This document shows, piece after piece, positions 35,804-43,983 of a stretch of 57,641 nucleotides of DNA. Under the pieces are notes generated by a model. That model ran no database searches, had not been told where the DNA came from, and saw only the letters and a list, made by a program, of their open reading frames with translations. This DNA comes from an uncultured Clostridium sp. GTDB taxonomy: Bacteria; Bacillota; Clostridia; Lachnospirales; Lachnospiraceae. Each line of letters opens with the position of its first letter. The stretch's first letter is position 1. Where the stretch lies: assembly GCA_900541315.1 (NCBI GenBank), contig UQJF01000004.1, positions 1 through 57,641 on the forward strand, in the 5' to 3' direction. Both the position numbers and the translations under genes were made by a program.

Positions 35804-37531
35804 ATGGATGTAAATGTACTTTTTGATTTAGTATCGAAAGAAATCAATAAAGAGAAGATGGTCCAAAATGTAAAAGAAATAGGAAAATGGCATCGTTATA
35901 CTGGGGCAGCTGGTGGAGAAGCCTGTGTTGATCATCTTTTATCCGAACTGGAAAAAGCTGGGGTACCGGCAAAAGCAGAAAGATATCAGGCCTTTGTCAG
36001 TCTTCCTATAGATGAAGGTACAGAACTGGTACTGGAAAGTGGAGAACATTTAAGGCTGATCGGTGAAGTTTACAGTAAAGCAGTTGAAAATCTGGATTGT
36101 GAGCTGGTTTATGATCATTGGTCTGAACAAAAGAAGATATATGAGTTAGAAGAAAAAGAAAGATTGAAATCATTTCGAGGTAAGCTCGTGCTGACTCATT
36201 CTGGTGGCGGTGATTTTGCAGAAAAACTATTTCGTGCAGGTGCGATCGGCATGATCCATATAAGTATGAGCAGAGGGGGATATATCCATCATTGCAATAT
36301 AGGTGCAGAATGGGGAACTCCTTCAGCAGATGCAATGAACCGTATAGTAAGTATTCCAGCAGCAGATGTATCTTTTGAAGATGGGCAAATGCTTATAGAA
36401 CGATTGGAACATGGAGAAACAATAAAAGGATTTCTTACAATCCGTATGGAATCAGGAGTAAGGAACAGTAGAATGGTGATTGCTGATATTCCTGGAAAAA
36501 GTGAAAACTTTATACTGATCAATGGCCATTATGATTCCTGGTATGAAGGCATTACAGACAATGCTACAAGTGATGCTATTATGTTGGAATTAGCCAGGGT
36601 ATTCTGGAAACACAGAGAAAAACTGGAACGAAGTGTGAGAATAGCCTGGTGGTCAGGTCATTCTGATGCCAGATATGCAGGTTCTACCTGGTACTGCGAT
36701 GAACATTTAGATGAATTGAATAAAAAATGTGTAGCGGATATCAATCTGGATCTGACAGGCTGTAAGCTGGCTGAACAAGTGAGAGCAAGAACAACCTGCA
36801 TGGAAGGAGAAGATTTTACTGCCAGTGTAATTGAAGAATATACAGGATATAAGGCAAAACCATATATTCCAATGATACGTGGAGGAGATCAGAGCTTTTG
36901 GGGAGCTCATATTCCGATTGATATTATGTTCAAATATGAGCCAGTAGATGAAAAAAGAGTTTCTGCCTGCCCAAGTGGAGGACCATGGTGGCATACAGAG
37001 CAGGATACTCTGGATAAGCTGGATAATGATATTCTCTACAGAGATGCATTGATGAATTTAAAAATTGCATGCCGGATATTAAATTCTCAGGTTCTTCCTG
37101 TAGAAATGTGTGGTTTTGTGGAGAAGATGCAGGGATTCTTAAATGATATAAATGCGTCCACAGAGCCTGATTTTGATTTGACGCAGGTTATAAATGCAAT
37201 AGAAAAAATGAAACCAGTCCTTAAGAAATTTGAATTCGAGATTAAACGTGTAGGTTCTGTAGAGGATGACAGGATCATTAAGGAGACAGCAGGAGAATTG
37301 AGCAGGCTTGTATATACAAGCGGAAGCCCATATCAGCAGGACAGATCTTGTGCATATGCACCATTTGGGGTATTAAAGCAGCAGGAAGGGGTCAATTTGA
37401 AAAACGTCTCAGAAGAGTGTTATTTGTTTAAGAAGACAGAATTTAAGAGGGCTTGCAATCGCATAATAGGTCAGTTAGAACATGTAATGTGGGTAATGGA
37501 ACAATATTTGGACAGAAAAGGAGAAATGTAA
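35804..37531 (+). CDS. M28-like metallohydrolase with PA-like domain, paralogue 2
   Basis: A 575-residue paralogue of the preceding enzyme with the same layout: PA-like insert, His242 in GHYDSW, Asp252 in TDNATSD, a GHSDARYAGS motif with His286, Asp316 in INLDLTG, GGDQSFW, and His397 in WWHTEQD. No signal peptide is present. The two proteins are clearly divergent, so they likely have different substrates or form a heteromer rather than being a recent duplication. GGAGG before ATG at 35804; its stop is six bases before the next gene. Confidence 0.82.
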   Translation: MDVNVLFDLVSKEINKEKMVQNVKEIGKWHRYTGAAGGEACVDHLLSELEKAGVPAKAERYQAFVSLPIDEGTELVLESGEHLRLIGEVYSKAVENLDCELVYDHWSEQKKIYELEEKERLKSFRGKLVLTHSGGGDFAEKLFRAGAIGMIHISMSRGGYIHHCNIGAEWGTPSADAMNRIVSIPAADVSFEDGQMLIERLEHGETIKGFLTIRMESGVRNSRMVIADIPGKSENFILINGHYDSWYEGITDNATSDAIMLELARVFWKHREKLERSVRIAWWSGHSDARYAGSTWYCDEHLDELNKKCVADINLDLTGCKLAEQVRARTTCMEGEDFTASVIEEYTGYKAKPYIPMIRGGDQSFWGAHIPIDIMFKYEPVDEKRVSACPSGGPWWHTEQDTLDKLDNDILYRDALMNLKIACRILNSQVLPVEMCGFVEKMQGFLNDINASTEPDFDLTQVINAIEKMKPVLKKFEFEIKRVGSVEDDRIIKETAGELSRLVYTSGSPYQQDRSCAYAPFGVLKQQEGVNLKNVSEECYLFKKTEFKRACNRIIGQLEHVMWVMEQYLDRKGEM

Positions 37532-37537
37532 AATTTT

Positions 37538-38590
37538 ATGTATCCAATTATTCGATTAACACAGGAAGATCCATATGAAAGAGGCTTGGAATATGGAAGA
37601 CAGGCAAGAGAAAAAATAGAAATCTGTGTAGAATATTATAAAAAACAATTTCTGAAAAAGGGAATGTTATGGGAAGTATTAAAAAAATATACAAACAGAT
37701 TTTCGGAAATAATTACAGAGACCTGTCCGGAACAAATAGAAGAAATACGGGGAATATCAGCAGGTTCTCAGATACCTTTAGAGGAAATATTGATCATTAA
37801 TGCACGTTATGAGATTTCAAAGTTTCCTAAAGAGCTGGAATGCACAACAGGAGCTGTTTGGGGTGAAGCAGTAAAAGACGGGCATATGTATGGATTTAAG
37901 AACTGGGACTTTAATCAGTGTGCACGCCCTCATATTGTAATTCTGGATATCCAATTAAAAAACGGTCCTCATATGATCGGCTTTTCTGAAGCCGGACAGA
38001 TAATGCGAGATGGATTCAGTAGTAATGGAATTGCGATATTGGCCAATAATCTTCAGTCTGTTAATGATCATGCGGGATATGGTCTTCCGGTAACCTGTCT
38101 TAGAAGAAAGGTTCTTACATGTGCCACATTTAAGGAAGCAGAACAATTTATTTTAGCATCAGAACGAACTGTGTCAAATAATATCCTGTTAATAGATGGT
38201 TTTCATAATAAAGCAGTTGATTATGAGTGGCAGCCAGACGGTACTGTGGATATAATCGGACCAGAGCAGGATATGATCACACATGCTAATCATTTTATAG
38301 TGCATCCGGAAAGAGATGCTTTGGTTGGGCGGCCTAAAAACCGAGATCGCCGTTTAAGAGAACTTTTGATGGAACATTATGGAAAAATTGATTTGGATAT
38401 TATTAAAGAATGCTTGAAAGATCATAAATATTATACTTTATCAGTATGTGGGCATCCAGATCCGCAAGGAGATGCGTATTCAAAAGACCGGATGACAGTT
38501 TCTTCTATGATAGGAGATTTTTATAATAAAAAAGTTTATATTACAGCCGGTCCGCCGTGTTGTAATGAATATGTGGAGTTTGAACTGTAA
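37538..38590 (+). CDS. C45-family autoproteolytic acyltransferase/hydrolase
   Basis: A 350-residue N-terminal-nucleophile protein of the C45 (acyl-CoA:6-aminopenicillanic acid acyltransferase-like) family. Self-cleavage before Cys102 in LECTTGAVWG would expose the nucleophile. GHMYGFKNWDF, GFSEAGQIMRDGFSSNGIAI and NNILLIDG fit the family core. Relatives hydrolyse or transfer acyl groups on amides such as N-acyl amino acids, beta-lactam precursors or bile conjugates. The ribosome site GGAGAAAT overlaps the previous stop. It ends the operon at a strong terminator. Confidence 0.85.
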   Translation: MYPIIRLTQEDPYERGLEYGRQAREKIEICVEYYKKQFLKKGMLWEVLKKYTNRFSEIITETCPEQIEEIRGISAGSQIPLEEILIINARYEISKFPKELECTTGAVWGEAVKDGHMYGFKNWDFNQCARPHIVILDIQLKNGPHMIGFSEAGQIMRDGFSSNGIAILANNLQSVNDHAGYGLPVTCLRRKVLTCATFKEAEQFILASERTVSNNILLIDGFHNKAVDYEWQPDGTVDIIGPEQDMITHANHFIVHPERDALVGRPKNRDRRLRELLMEHYGKIDLDIIKECLKDHKYYTLSVCGHPDPQGDAYSKDRMTVSSMIGDFYNKKVYITAGPPCCNEYVEFEL

Positions 38591-38594
38591 AGAG

Positions 38595-38638
38595 AAGGCT
38601 GTTCTGCAATAGATGTTTTATCTGCAGAACAGCCTTTT
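38595..38638. terminator. Bidirectional terminator of the peptide operon
   Basis: A perfect 14-bp stem, AAGGCTGTTCTGCA/TGCAGAACAGCCTT, with flanking A and T residues. It serves both the peptide operon and the convergent MatC-like gene. Confidence 0.88.
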
Positions 38639-38645
38639 AATTTAC

Positions 38646-39959
38646 TTACAGAACCATAGCGATCACAAAGTTATAAACAGTGCAGGTGATCACGCTGATG
38701 GGGACAGCTACCATGAGAAGACGGTTAAACAGCTCATTGCGTTCTTCTTCTTTCGGGGTGGAACCAAGGATCAGGGAACCGCCGGAAGAAAATGGGCTGA
38801 TGGCGCTGGACTGGGCACCAAGGATCGTGCAGGCAAATAATACCGGTGCGCTTAAACCTACAGAAGCAGCCAGATTCGGGATCAGCGGGAACAATGCAGG
38901 AGCAACTACTCCTGTGGTGGAGCTGAAGAAACTCATGATGGCACCTACCAGGCAGAAAGCAATAGGAACCAGGGGCTTTGGTACATTGGAACCGATCCAG
39001 GTGGAAAGTGCTTCAATGGTTCCTGCTTCTACTGCAACAGCAATCAGCATACCGGCGCCTGCGATCATGATAATAGTATTCCAAGGGATGCGGGCAATGG
39101 CTTCTTTCTGAGGTGCCAGCTTTAATAAGAGGGCGATCACAGTAAAGATAATAGCAACCAGACCGACATCCACTTTTCCACTGATATATTTAACAGCAGT
39201 ATTTCCTGACATAAGGATGTTTAACAGTGGGAAGATCAGAACTACAGCCATCATGGCTAACATTAAAGTGAGAGTGGTCTTCTGATCTTTTGTAAAAGCT
39301 TCAGGTTTTTTAAAAGTAACGCCTTTTCCAATATTTCTGTTTTCCTTAAAACCAAAGCGGAAAATGGTAATGAGGATCAGGGAGAAGATGATAGCAAAGA
39401 TAAAGATCTTCATTTCCATATTGAAGGAATCTACGGCTGCGATATCAGGAGAAGCCTCATAGGCTGTATCAGCCAGACCGCGGAAAACGACCCCAAGATT
39501 GGAAGTTGGAAAATTGCCACCTGCTAAGGCACCACAGTTAATGGCAACAGCACCGGTTAATTTGTCCATTCTGGACTCATCGCAGATCACCAGGGTGATA
39601 GGAGCCAGGAATGCAAGAACTGTAAAATAAGTAGCACCCATAACAGAAAGGATGACAGCTACTGCAAACAGTGCATAAGGAAGTAATCCCGGAAAATTGC
39701 GACAGGCATATAACAGGGCGCCGGACATTTTCTCCAGAGTTCCGTTGATAGCAGCAAAATTATAAAATAACGAAACGGACAAGATAACAAACATGGTGTT
39801 TGTAGGCCAGAAAGCGATGACCTGTTTTGGTTTTAATCCCATAACGAAACATCCGATGATGTAGGCAAATACAATACAGAAAAGACCAGTGTTGATCTTT
39901 GTTCTGTATCCGAGAAAGATTGCCAGCGCGATTGAAAGAATGATAATGATACTTAACAT
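38646..39959 (-). CDS. MatC-like SLC13 family carboxylate permease
   Basis: A 437-residue integral membrane protein of the SLC13/ion-transporter superfamily with the MatC-type N-terminus (SIALAIFLGYRTKINTGLFC). Two pseudo-repeats each contain a conserved Ser/Thr/Asn-Pro-like motif region (GALAGGNFPTSNLG; SSTTGVVAPALFPL, QSSAISPFSSGGSL). A dicarboxylate such as malonate or a related acid is a likely substrate but is not proven. AGGAGGGG precedes ATG. It lies 47 bases downstream of the DUF6282 gene in the same operon. Confidence 0.85.
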   Translation of the reverse strand: MLSIIIILSIALAIFLGYRTKINTGLFCIVFAYIIGCFVMGLKPKQVIAFWPTNTMFVILSVSLFYNFAAINGTLEKMSGALLYACRNFPGLLPYALFAVAVILSVMGATYFTVLAFLAPITLVICDESRMDKLTGAVAINCGALAGGNFPTSNLGVVFRGLADTAYEASPDIAAVDSFNMEMKIFIFAIIFSLILITIFRFGFKENRNIGKGVTFKKPEAFTKDQKTTLTLMLAMMAVVLIFPLLNILMSGNTAVKYISGKVDVGLVAIIFTVIALLLKLAPQKEAIARIPWNTIIMIAGAGMLIAVAVEAGTIEALSTWIGSNVPKPLVPIAFCLVGAIMSFFSSTTGVVAPALFPLIPNLAASVGLSAPVLFACTILGAQSSAISPFSSGGSLILGSTPKEEERNELFNRLLMVAVPISVITCTVYNFVIAMVL

Positions 39960-40006
39960 ACGTTCCCCTCCTGATATGTTTTGTGTGTCTGTGAAATGAC
40001 GGAAGC

Positions 40007-40876
40007 CTAAGCTTCCTCTTCAATCCCAAGAAGCCTGTAAGGAATCGTCTTTGTCATATGGTAAATATGTTCCTCTGGGATGCCATGGTCAGCCAGATAC
40101 TGCATGTATTCTTCTAAAGCAAGTTCCCAGTGTGGGTTTTCTGTCTGCCCGCCGTCTGTATCTACCATAACATGTTCATAGCCTACTGTTTTGATGATTT
40201 CCAGATTGTCCGGGAGATTGCTCTTGTAAGCGCCACCGCCCATATTCTGTGCATAACACCGTTCCAGGATCACATCATAATCTTTTACCAGGCGGATCTG
40301 GTCTTCCATGCTCATGTCTACTACCCACCATTCCGGATGAGTGATAACGATCTTTTTTACACCTGCATCTCTTGCTGCTTCTACCACTACAAATGCTTCT
40401 TCCGGAGAGACATGGGCAGTTCCAAGGACTACGTCATAGTCACGGATCAACTTAAATACATCTAAAAGTTCCGGAACCACTTTTCCATCCCGTACCAGTT
40501 CAATACCATTAGTGGGATCCTGTCCCATTTTTTCCAGATGGCGTTTCGCAGACTGAGTAGGAAGCCAGATCTCTTTTGCCCCCAGTTTTAAGCCTTTTTC
40601 TACGGCTTCCGGGTTAATACCGCCGATGACCTTGTTCATAACAACACCGCCGTACATGGTAAAACCGGTATTTTCACCGTAAACTCTTTTTACATACTGA
40701 TTGGTGAGATATGCGCGGTTTACCGTAAAGCCCAGATGAGTCTTTATGACAATGGCTCTGGCGCCGACTCTGACCGCTGCATCTGCCAGCTGAAAATCAT
40801 CATAAGCACGAAGTCTTAAGTCTGGATTTGTGTGTACGTGCATATCGCACACGCCTTTCATGGAAATCTTTCCCAT
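40007..40876 (-). CDS. DUF6282 family amidohydrolase-like protein
   Basis: A 289-residue cytoplasmic protein with an amidohydrolase/PHP-like TIM-barrel pattern: DMHVHTNPD near the N-terminus (two His metal ligands), VIKTHLGFT, GTAHVSPEEAF, ITHPEWW and VMVDTDGGQ at strand ends. It matches what I know as DUF6282, whose activity is unknown. GGAGG precedes ATG 40876. It shares an operon with a carboxylate carrier and is divergent from a LysR gene, so it probably degrades an imported organic acid or its lactone/amide. Confidence 0.75.
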   Translation of the reverse strand: MGKISMKGVCDMHVHTNPDLRLRAYDDFQLADAAVRVGARAIVIKTHLGFTVNRAYLTNQYVKRVYGENTGFTMYGGVVMNKVIGGINPEAVEKGLKLGAKEIWLPTQSAKRHLEKMGQDPTNGIELVRDGKVVPELLDVFKLIRDYDVVLGTAHVSPEEAFVVVEAARDAGVKKIVITHPEWWVVDMSMEDQIRLVKDYDVILERCYAQNMGGGAYKSNLPDNLEIIKTVGYEHVMVDTDGGQTENPHWELALEEYMQYLADHGIPEEHIYHMTKTIPYRLLGIEEEA

Positions 40877-40984
40877 AGTGAACCTCCATTTTGAGAGTAT
40901 GTTTTATTGATCTGTTTTTATCAGTTTATATCATTATAATAATCTATTTTTGCCAACAGAAAAATGCAAAATATGATATGATAT

Positions 40985-41003
40985 ATATCGGAAAAACCGA
41001 TAT
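40985..41003. promoter_or_regulatory. LysR-type operator between divergent genes
   Basis: ATATCGG-AAAAA-CCGATAT is a perfect 7-5-7 inverted repeat in the 200-bp divergent region between the DUF6282 operon and the LysR gene. It is the expected binding site for the LysR product. Confidence 0.72.
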
Positions 41004-41076
41004 CAATAAGTGAAAAGCAGATGGGAATGTGCAGATCCGTCAGTGCAGGTTGAACAGATGAAGGGGAATACAGATC

Positions 41077-42003
41077 ATGGAAATGAAAGAATTATATTAT
41101 TTTATTGCCATAGCAGAAGAGAAGAGCATTTCAAAAGCGGCAGAGCGGCTGTTTATGGCCCAGTCCAGCCTTAGCCAGTTTTTAGGCATACTGGAAAATA
41201 ACGTAGGAAGCAAACTGTTTATCCGTACTTCTAGAGGCGTATGTCTGACCCAGGAAGGGGAGCTGATGCTTCAGTATGCTTATAAGACACTTGCAGAATA
41301 CAGATCGGTACAAAATGAGATCAAAGATATTAAACAGTTAAAAAGCGGTCGTGTGATCATGGGGATCAGTACGTTCAGAGGTTCCTATCTTCTTCCGCCT
41401 GTGTTGAACGCATTCCATCTGGAGCACCCGGATGTGAAGGTAGAGATTGTGGAGAAAAATTCTATGGCATTGGAACAGATGCTGCTGTCTGGTGAGATTG
41501 ACATTGCCCTTCTGGTCATGTCTGAGGCAGATCCTAGACTGAACATAGAGCGTGTTATGAAAGATGAGATATGCCTGCTCACCAGCCCTACTCATCCGAT
41601 CATGGCTTTTGTCCGAGATAATGAGGATAACTCTGATTCCAGGATACCCCAGTACGTGAATTTAAAAGATACCCTTGCATATGAATATCTTCTCAGCGAC
41701 TACGATACCATCCTGGGACGGGAAGCAAGGCGCATCTTTAACAGAAATGGGGTACAGCCCATTGCCAGCAACCATGCGCTGTCAGCCCTTATGTCAGCAG
41801 CTATGGGAGCAGCGGGACTTGGACTTGCATTTACTTATTACAGCTCCAGACATTATTTCAGAAATGCAGAATTTTTATCTTTAGGCGCAGAAAGTGCCTT
41901 TGTAGACTTAGGTATAGCACTGCCGCCTGGCAGATACCATTCCAGAGCAGCTTTAGCGCTAAAAGATACCCTGATGGAGGTTTTGCAGGCGGCAGATGGG
42001 TGA
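41077..42003 (+). CDS. LysR family transcriptional regulator, divergent from the DUF6282-MatC operon
   Basis: A 308-residue LysR regulator. The HTH is at residues 1-60 (ELYYFIAIAEEKSISKAAERL, then LGILENNVGSKLF). The co-inducer domain follows (GRVIMGISTFRGSYLLPPVL, IDIALLVM). AAGGGG precedes ATG. By position it should control the divergent DUF6282-MatC operon through the palindrome at 40985-41003, with a carboxylate as likely inducer. It converges with spoIIID, leaving 22 bases between them. Confidence 0.92.
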   Translation: MEMKELYYFIAIAEEKSISKAAERLFMAQSSLSQFLGILENNVGSKLFIRTSRGVCLTQEGELMLQYAYKTLAEYRSVQNEIKDIKQLKSGRVIMGISTFRGSYLLPPVLNAFHLEHPDVKVEIVEKNSMALEQMLLSGEIDIALLVMSEADPRLNIERVMKDEICLLTSPTHPIMAFVRDNEDNSDSRIPQYVNLKDTLAYEYLLSDYDTILGREARRIFNRNGVQPIASNHALSALMSAAMGAAGLGLAFTYYSSRHYFRNAEFLSLGAESAFVDLGIALPPGRYHSRAALALKDTLMEVLQAADG

Positions 42004-42025
42004 GTATACGAATGTTGCCAAGCAG

Positions 42026-42301
42026 TTATTTCTCCTCACGGCTGCAGATTGCCAGCCGGTGCTGGTATTTCTCCCTTGTAGCCATTCCGCCCCTGATATG
42101 GCGCTCAGATTTGTTCAGATCCAGGACCACTCGGGTCTGGGCGGCAAGAGATGGATTGATAGAGATAAGTCTCTCCGTGCAGTCCTTATGCACTGTACTC
42201 TTGCTTATCCCAAATCGTTTTGCAGTCTGGCGTACCGTAGCGTTGTGATCTATAATGTAATTAGCAATGGCCACAGCCCGTTCTTCAATATAATCTTTCA
42301 A
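42026..42301 (-). CDS. spoIIID: Sporulation transcription regulator SpoIIID
   Basis: A 91-residue mother-cell DNA-binding protein that switches genes during sporulation. The sequence DYIEERAVAIANYI, the HTH RQTAKRFGISKSTVHKD, ERLISINP and RHIRGGMAT match SpoIIID throughout. The start is TTG 42301, supported by GAGGGG at 42309-42314 seven bases upstream. That ribosome site is buried in a long hairpin. Minus-strand GATACAAT at 42365-42372 resembles a sigma-E -10, which fits known spoIIID control, though no good -35 is seen. It proves a spore-forming lineage. Confidence 0.94.
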   Translation of the reverse strand: MKDYIEERAVAIANYIIDHNATVRQTAKRFGISKSTVHKDCTERLISINPSLAAQTRVVLDLNKSERHIRGGMATREKYQHRLAICSREEK

Positions 42302-42308
42302 AGGAAAA

Positions 42309-42352
42309 CCCCTCAGAATACTTTTGTACAGTCTATGAAAGTATCTGAGGGG
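42309..42352 (-). promoter_or_regulatory. Hairpin sequestering the spoIIID ribosome site
   Basis: On the minus strand CCCCTCAGATACTTT pairs with AAAGTATTCTGAGGGG (one bulge). The 3' arm contains the GAGGGG ribosome site, then TTTTCCT and the TTG start. The structure could block translation, or terminate weakly at TTTT. The remainder of 42353-42560 shows no further element beyond the sigma-E-like -10. Confidence 0.7.
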
Positions 42353-42603
42353 TTATGTATAGAGATTGTATCAGTTTTGAATCACATGCGATTTGGAAAG
42401 TTCTTTTCCCTGTTAGAATAAATATATCTTATTACTTTGTGAATATTGCTGAAATATATGATATAAAAGTTCAAATGGATATGGAAAGTTGATAAACGTA
42501 GCAGAGGGGAGGTACTTGAAAGGTAGATTGATGATTTTAATATACTAATGGTACACACTCAAAGTTGAAGGTATTGTTATTGTCAGAAAGGAGTATGATG
42601 TTT

Positions 42604-43278
42604 ATGAAAAGAATATTATCACTATTATTATCTGCTATGCTTCTGTTGTCAATATCATTTACGACTTTTGCGGAATCAAACGTCATCACGACTAATATTC
42701 AAACCTTAGAAAAAAGTGATGAGAAATGTGTAGTAAAAGAAACGAGAACAGATAGTATTATTATTTCTACAAACGATAAAGTTAATAATACATTGACAAT
42801 TGAAACTTACGATATATCTGATAAAAGAAAGCTTAATACCCAAACGTATTTCCTGAATGTATTAGAAAAAAACATTGAACTGAATAATAAAATTGAGCTT
42901 TTGAGCGGAGATGAGTATGAACATACTTTTTCTGATCGCGAATATGATATTTATTTTGAGTATGAATCCCCTCAATGGCAAATCCGTTCTAAGAATGAAC
43001 GAAAATTAGGATATGAAAGTACTGTAAATGATATGAGTTATCTGGAAAACTTTCGTTTAGCAGTTAAAGATGTTAACTCTGCCGAGAAAAATATCATAGG
43101 TTCTGTAGGTAGTACAGTTGCAGTAACAGCAATTGCTGCATATTTAACAGGTGGCATTGGTGCCGGTTCTGCTGCCGCAGGGGGGAGTGCAGCTATAGTA
43201 GCTGCTTTTACAGACTTAGATAATGCTTGTGATAATGCAGACTACTACTTTGGAAGAGTTGAGTTTGCTCCATATTAA
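42604..43278 (+). CDS. Secreted protein with Gly/Ala-rich tail, bacteriocin-like
   Basis: A 224-residue exported protein. A signal peptide (MKRILSLLLSAMLLLSISFTT, cut after FA) precedes a Thr/Asn/Glu-rich middle with beta-strand character (TIETYDISDKRKLNTQTY). The C-terminal 65 residues contain a hydrophobic glycine-zipper stretch (AAYLTGGIGAGSAAAGGSAA). The layout recalls geobacillin-26-like and other bacteriocin precursors, but this is memory, not a search. AAAGGAG suits ATG 42604; ATGs at 42595 and 42598 are closer. A small membrane protein gene follows five bases later, as an immunity gene would. Confidence 0.65.
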   Translation: MKRILSLLLSAMLLLSISFTTFAESNVITTNIQTLEKSDEKCVVKETRTDSIIISTNDKVNNTLTIETYDISDKRKLNTQTYFLNVLEKNIELNNKIELLSGDEYEHTFSDREYDIYFEYESPQWQIRSKNERKLGYESTVNDMSYLENFRLAVKDVNSAEKNIIGSVGSTVAVTAIAAYLTGGIGAGSAAAGGSAAIVAAFTDLDNACDNADYYFGRVEFAPY

Positions 43279-43282
43279 AGAG

Positions 43283-43624
43283 ATGAATAAGCCCATTATA
43301 GTAATTGATTTTATAGGATCAATTTTTATTGTTTTTATGGTTTACCCCGTAACTATAAAAACATATATGGATATATATGTGTTATGTTTAGATATACTCT
43401 ATATTTTTTTATCAGTAGTCGTATTGAAAAAAAATATGTTTAATAGACTGAACATAAATATCTTTATGATTGCCGGACTATTAGTTGGTATTGTTTTTGA
43501 AGTTTTGCTTAATTTTGGACAAGCTTCCATGTCCGATTATTTTAACTTGAAAGCCTTTTTACTTTTTATCATTTTACAGGTATCTTTGATCAATGCAGGA
43601 AATTATCTTTTAAAAACTTTTTAA
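43283..43624 (+). CDS. Small four-helix membrane protein, possible immunity partner
   Basis: A 113-residue hydrophobic protein with about four helices: IIVIDFIGSIFIVFMVYPV, VLCLDILYIFLSVVVL, IFMIAGLLVGIVFEVLL and FLLFIILQVSLINA. The best start is ATG 43283, five bases after the upstream stop; an earlier in-frame start at 43223 would overlap that gene. No strong ribosome site is seen beyond AAAGAG, so translation is likely coupled. Unknown family. Size, topology and position behind a secreted peptide gene fit an immunity or export accessory protein. Confidence 0.6.
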   Translation: MNKPIIVIDFIGSIFIVFMVYPVTIKTYMDIYVLCLDILYIFLSVVVLKKNMFNRLNINIFMIAGLLVGIVFEVLLNFGQASMSDYFNLKAFLLFIILQVSLINAGNYLLKTF

Positions 43625-43632
43625 CTTTTTTT

Positions 43633-43812
43633 GACTATTCGCTCAACATCATAAAACACAGCCATGTATTTCAGAAAGGGACTATAGGAGGATATGTTGT
43701 AGCTGGTATCGGTGGAGTGGAATTGTTATTTGCCAAAAAGACTGGTGTCCGTATCTCCAAGAGAATTTTCAATGGATTTGGAAATGCTGTTTTCTGCAAA
43801 ATAGTAGATTAA
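43633..43812 (+). pseudogene. Decayed coding remnant, C-terminal fragment
   Basis: An open frame ending at TAA 43810-43812 reads SHVFQKGTIGGYVVAGIGG, then VELLFAKKTGVRISKRIFNG and FGNAVFCKIVD. It is protein-like and Gly-rich but has no start codon or ribosome site. It looks like the tail of a lost gene from the same accessory island. I do not recognise the family. Confidence 0.35.
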
Positions 43813-43919
43813 TAAATTTTCACTTTTGGTCGATATGTAATATAAGATTAAAATGGGAACTTGGTTTTGAATTGGATCTTGATCAGGTGTGGTGTTGAAA
43901 AGAATAGGAACGGGTATTT

Positions 43920-43953
43920 AGCCATCTGGACAATTAGATTCGGGTGGCTTTTT
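43920..43953 (+). terminator. Terminator 30 bases before the glycan cluster
   Basis: AGCCA-TCTGG pairs with CGGG-TGGCT, followed by TTTTT. It may simply end the upstream transcript. Because no clear promoter lies between it and ATG 43984, it may instead sit in the leader of the glycan operon. 43813-43919 holds nothing recognisable. Confidence 0.6.
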
Positions 43954-43983
43954 ACTGTAGAGTGAATAGGACAGAAGGGAAAT

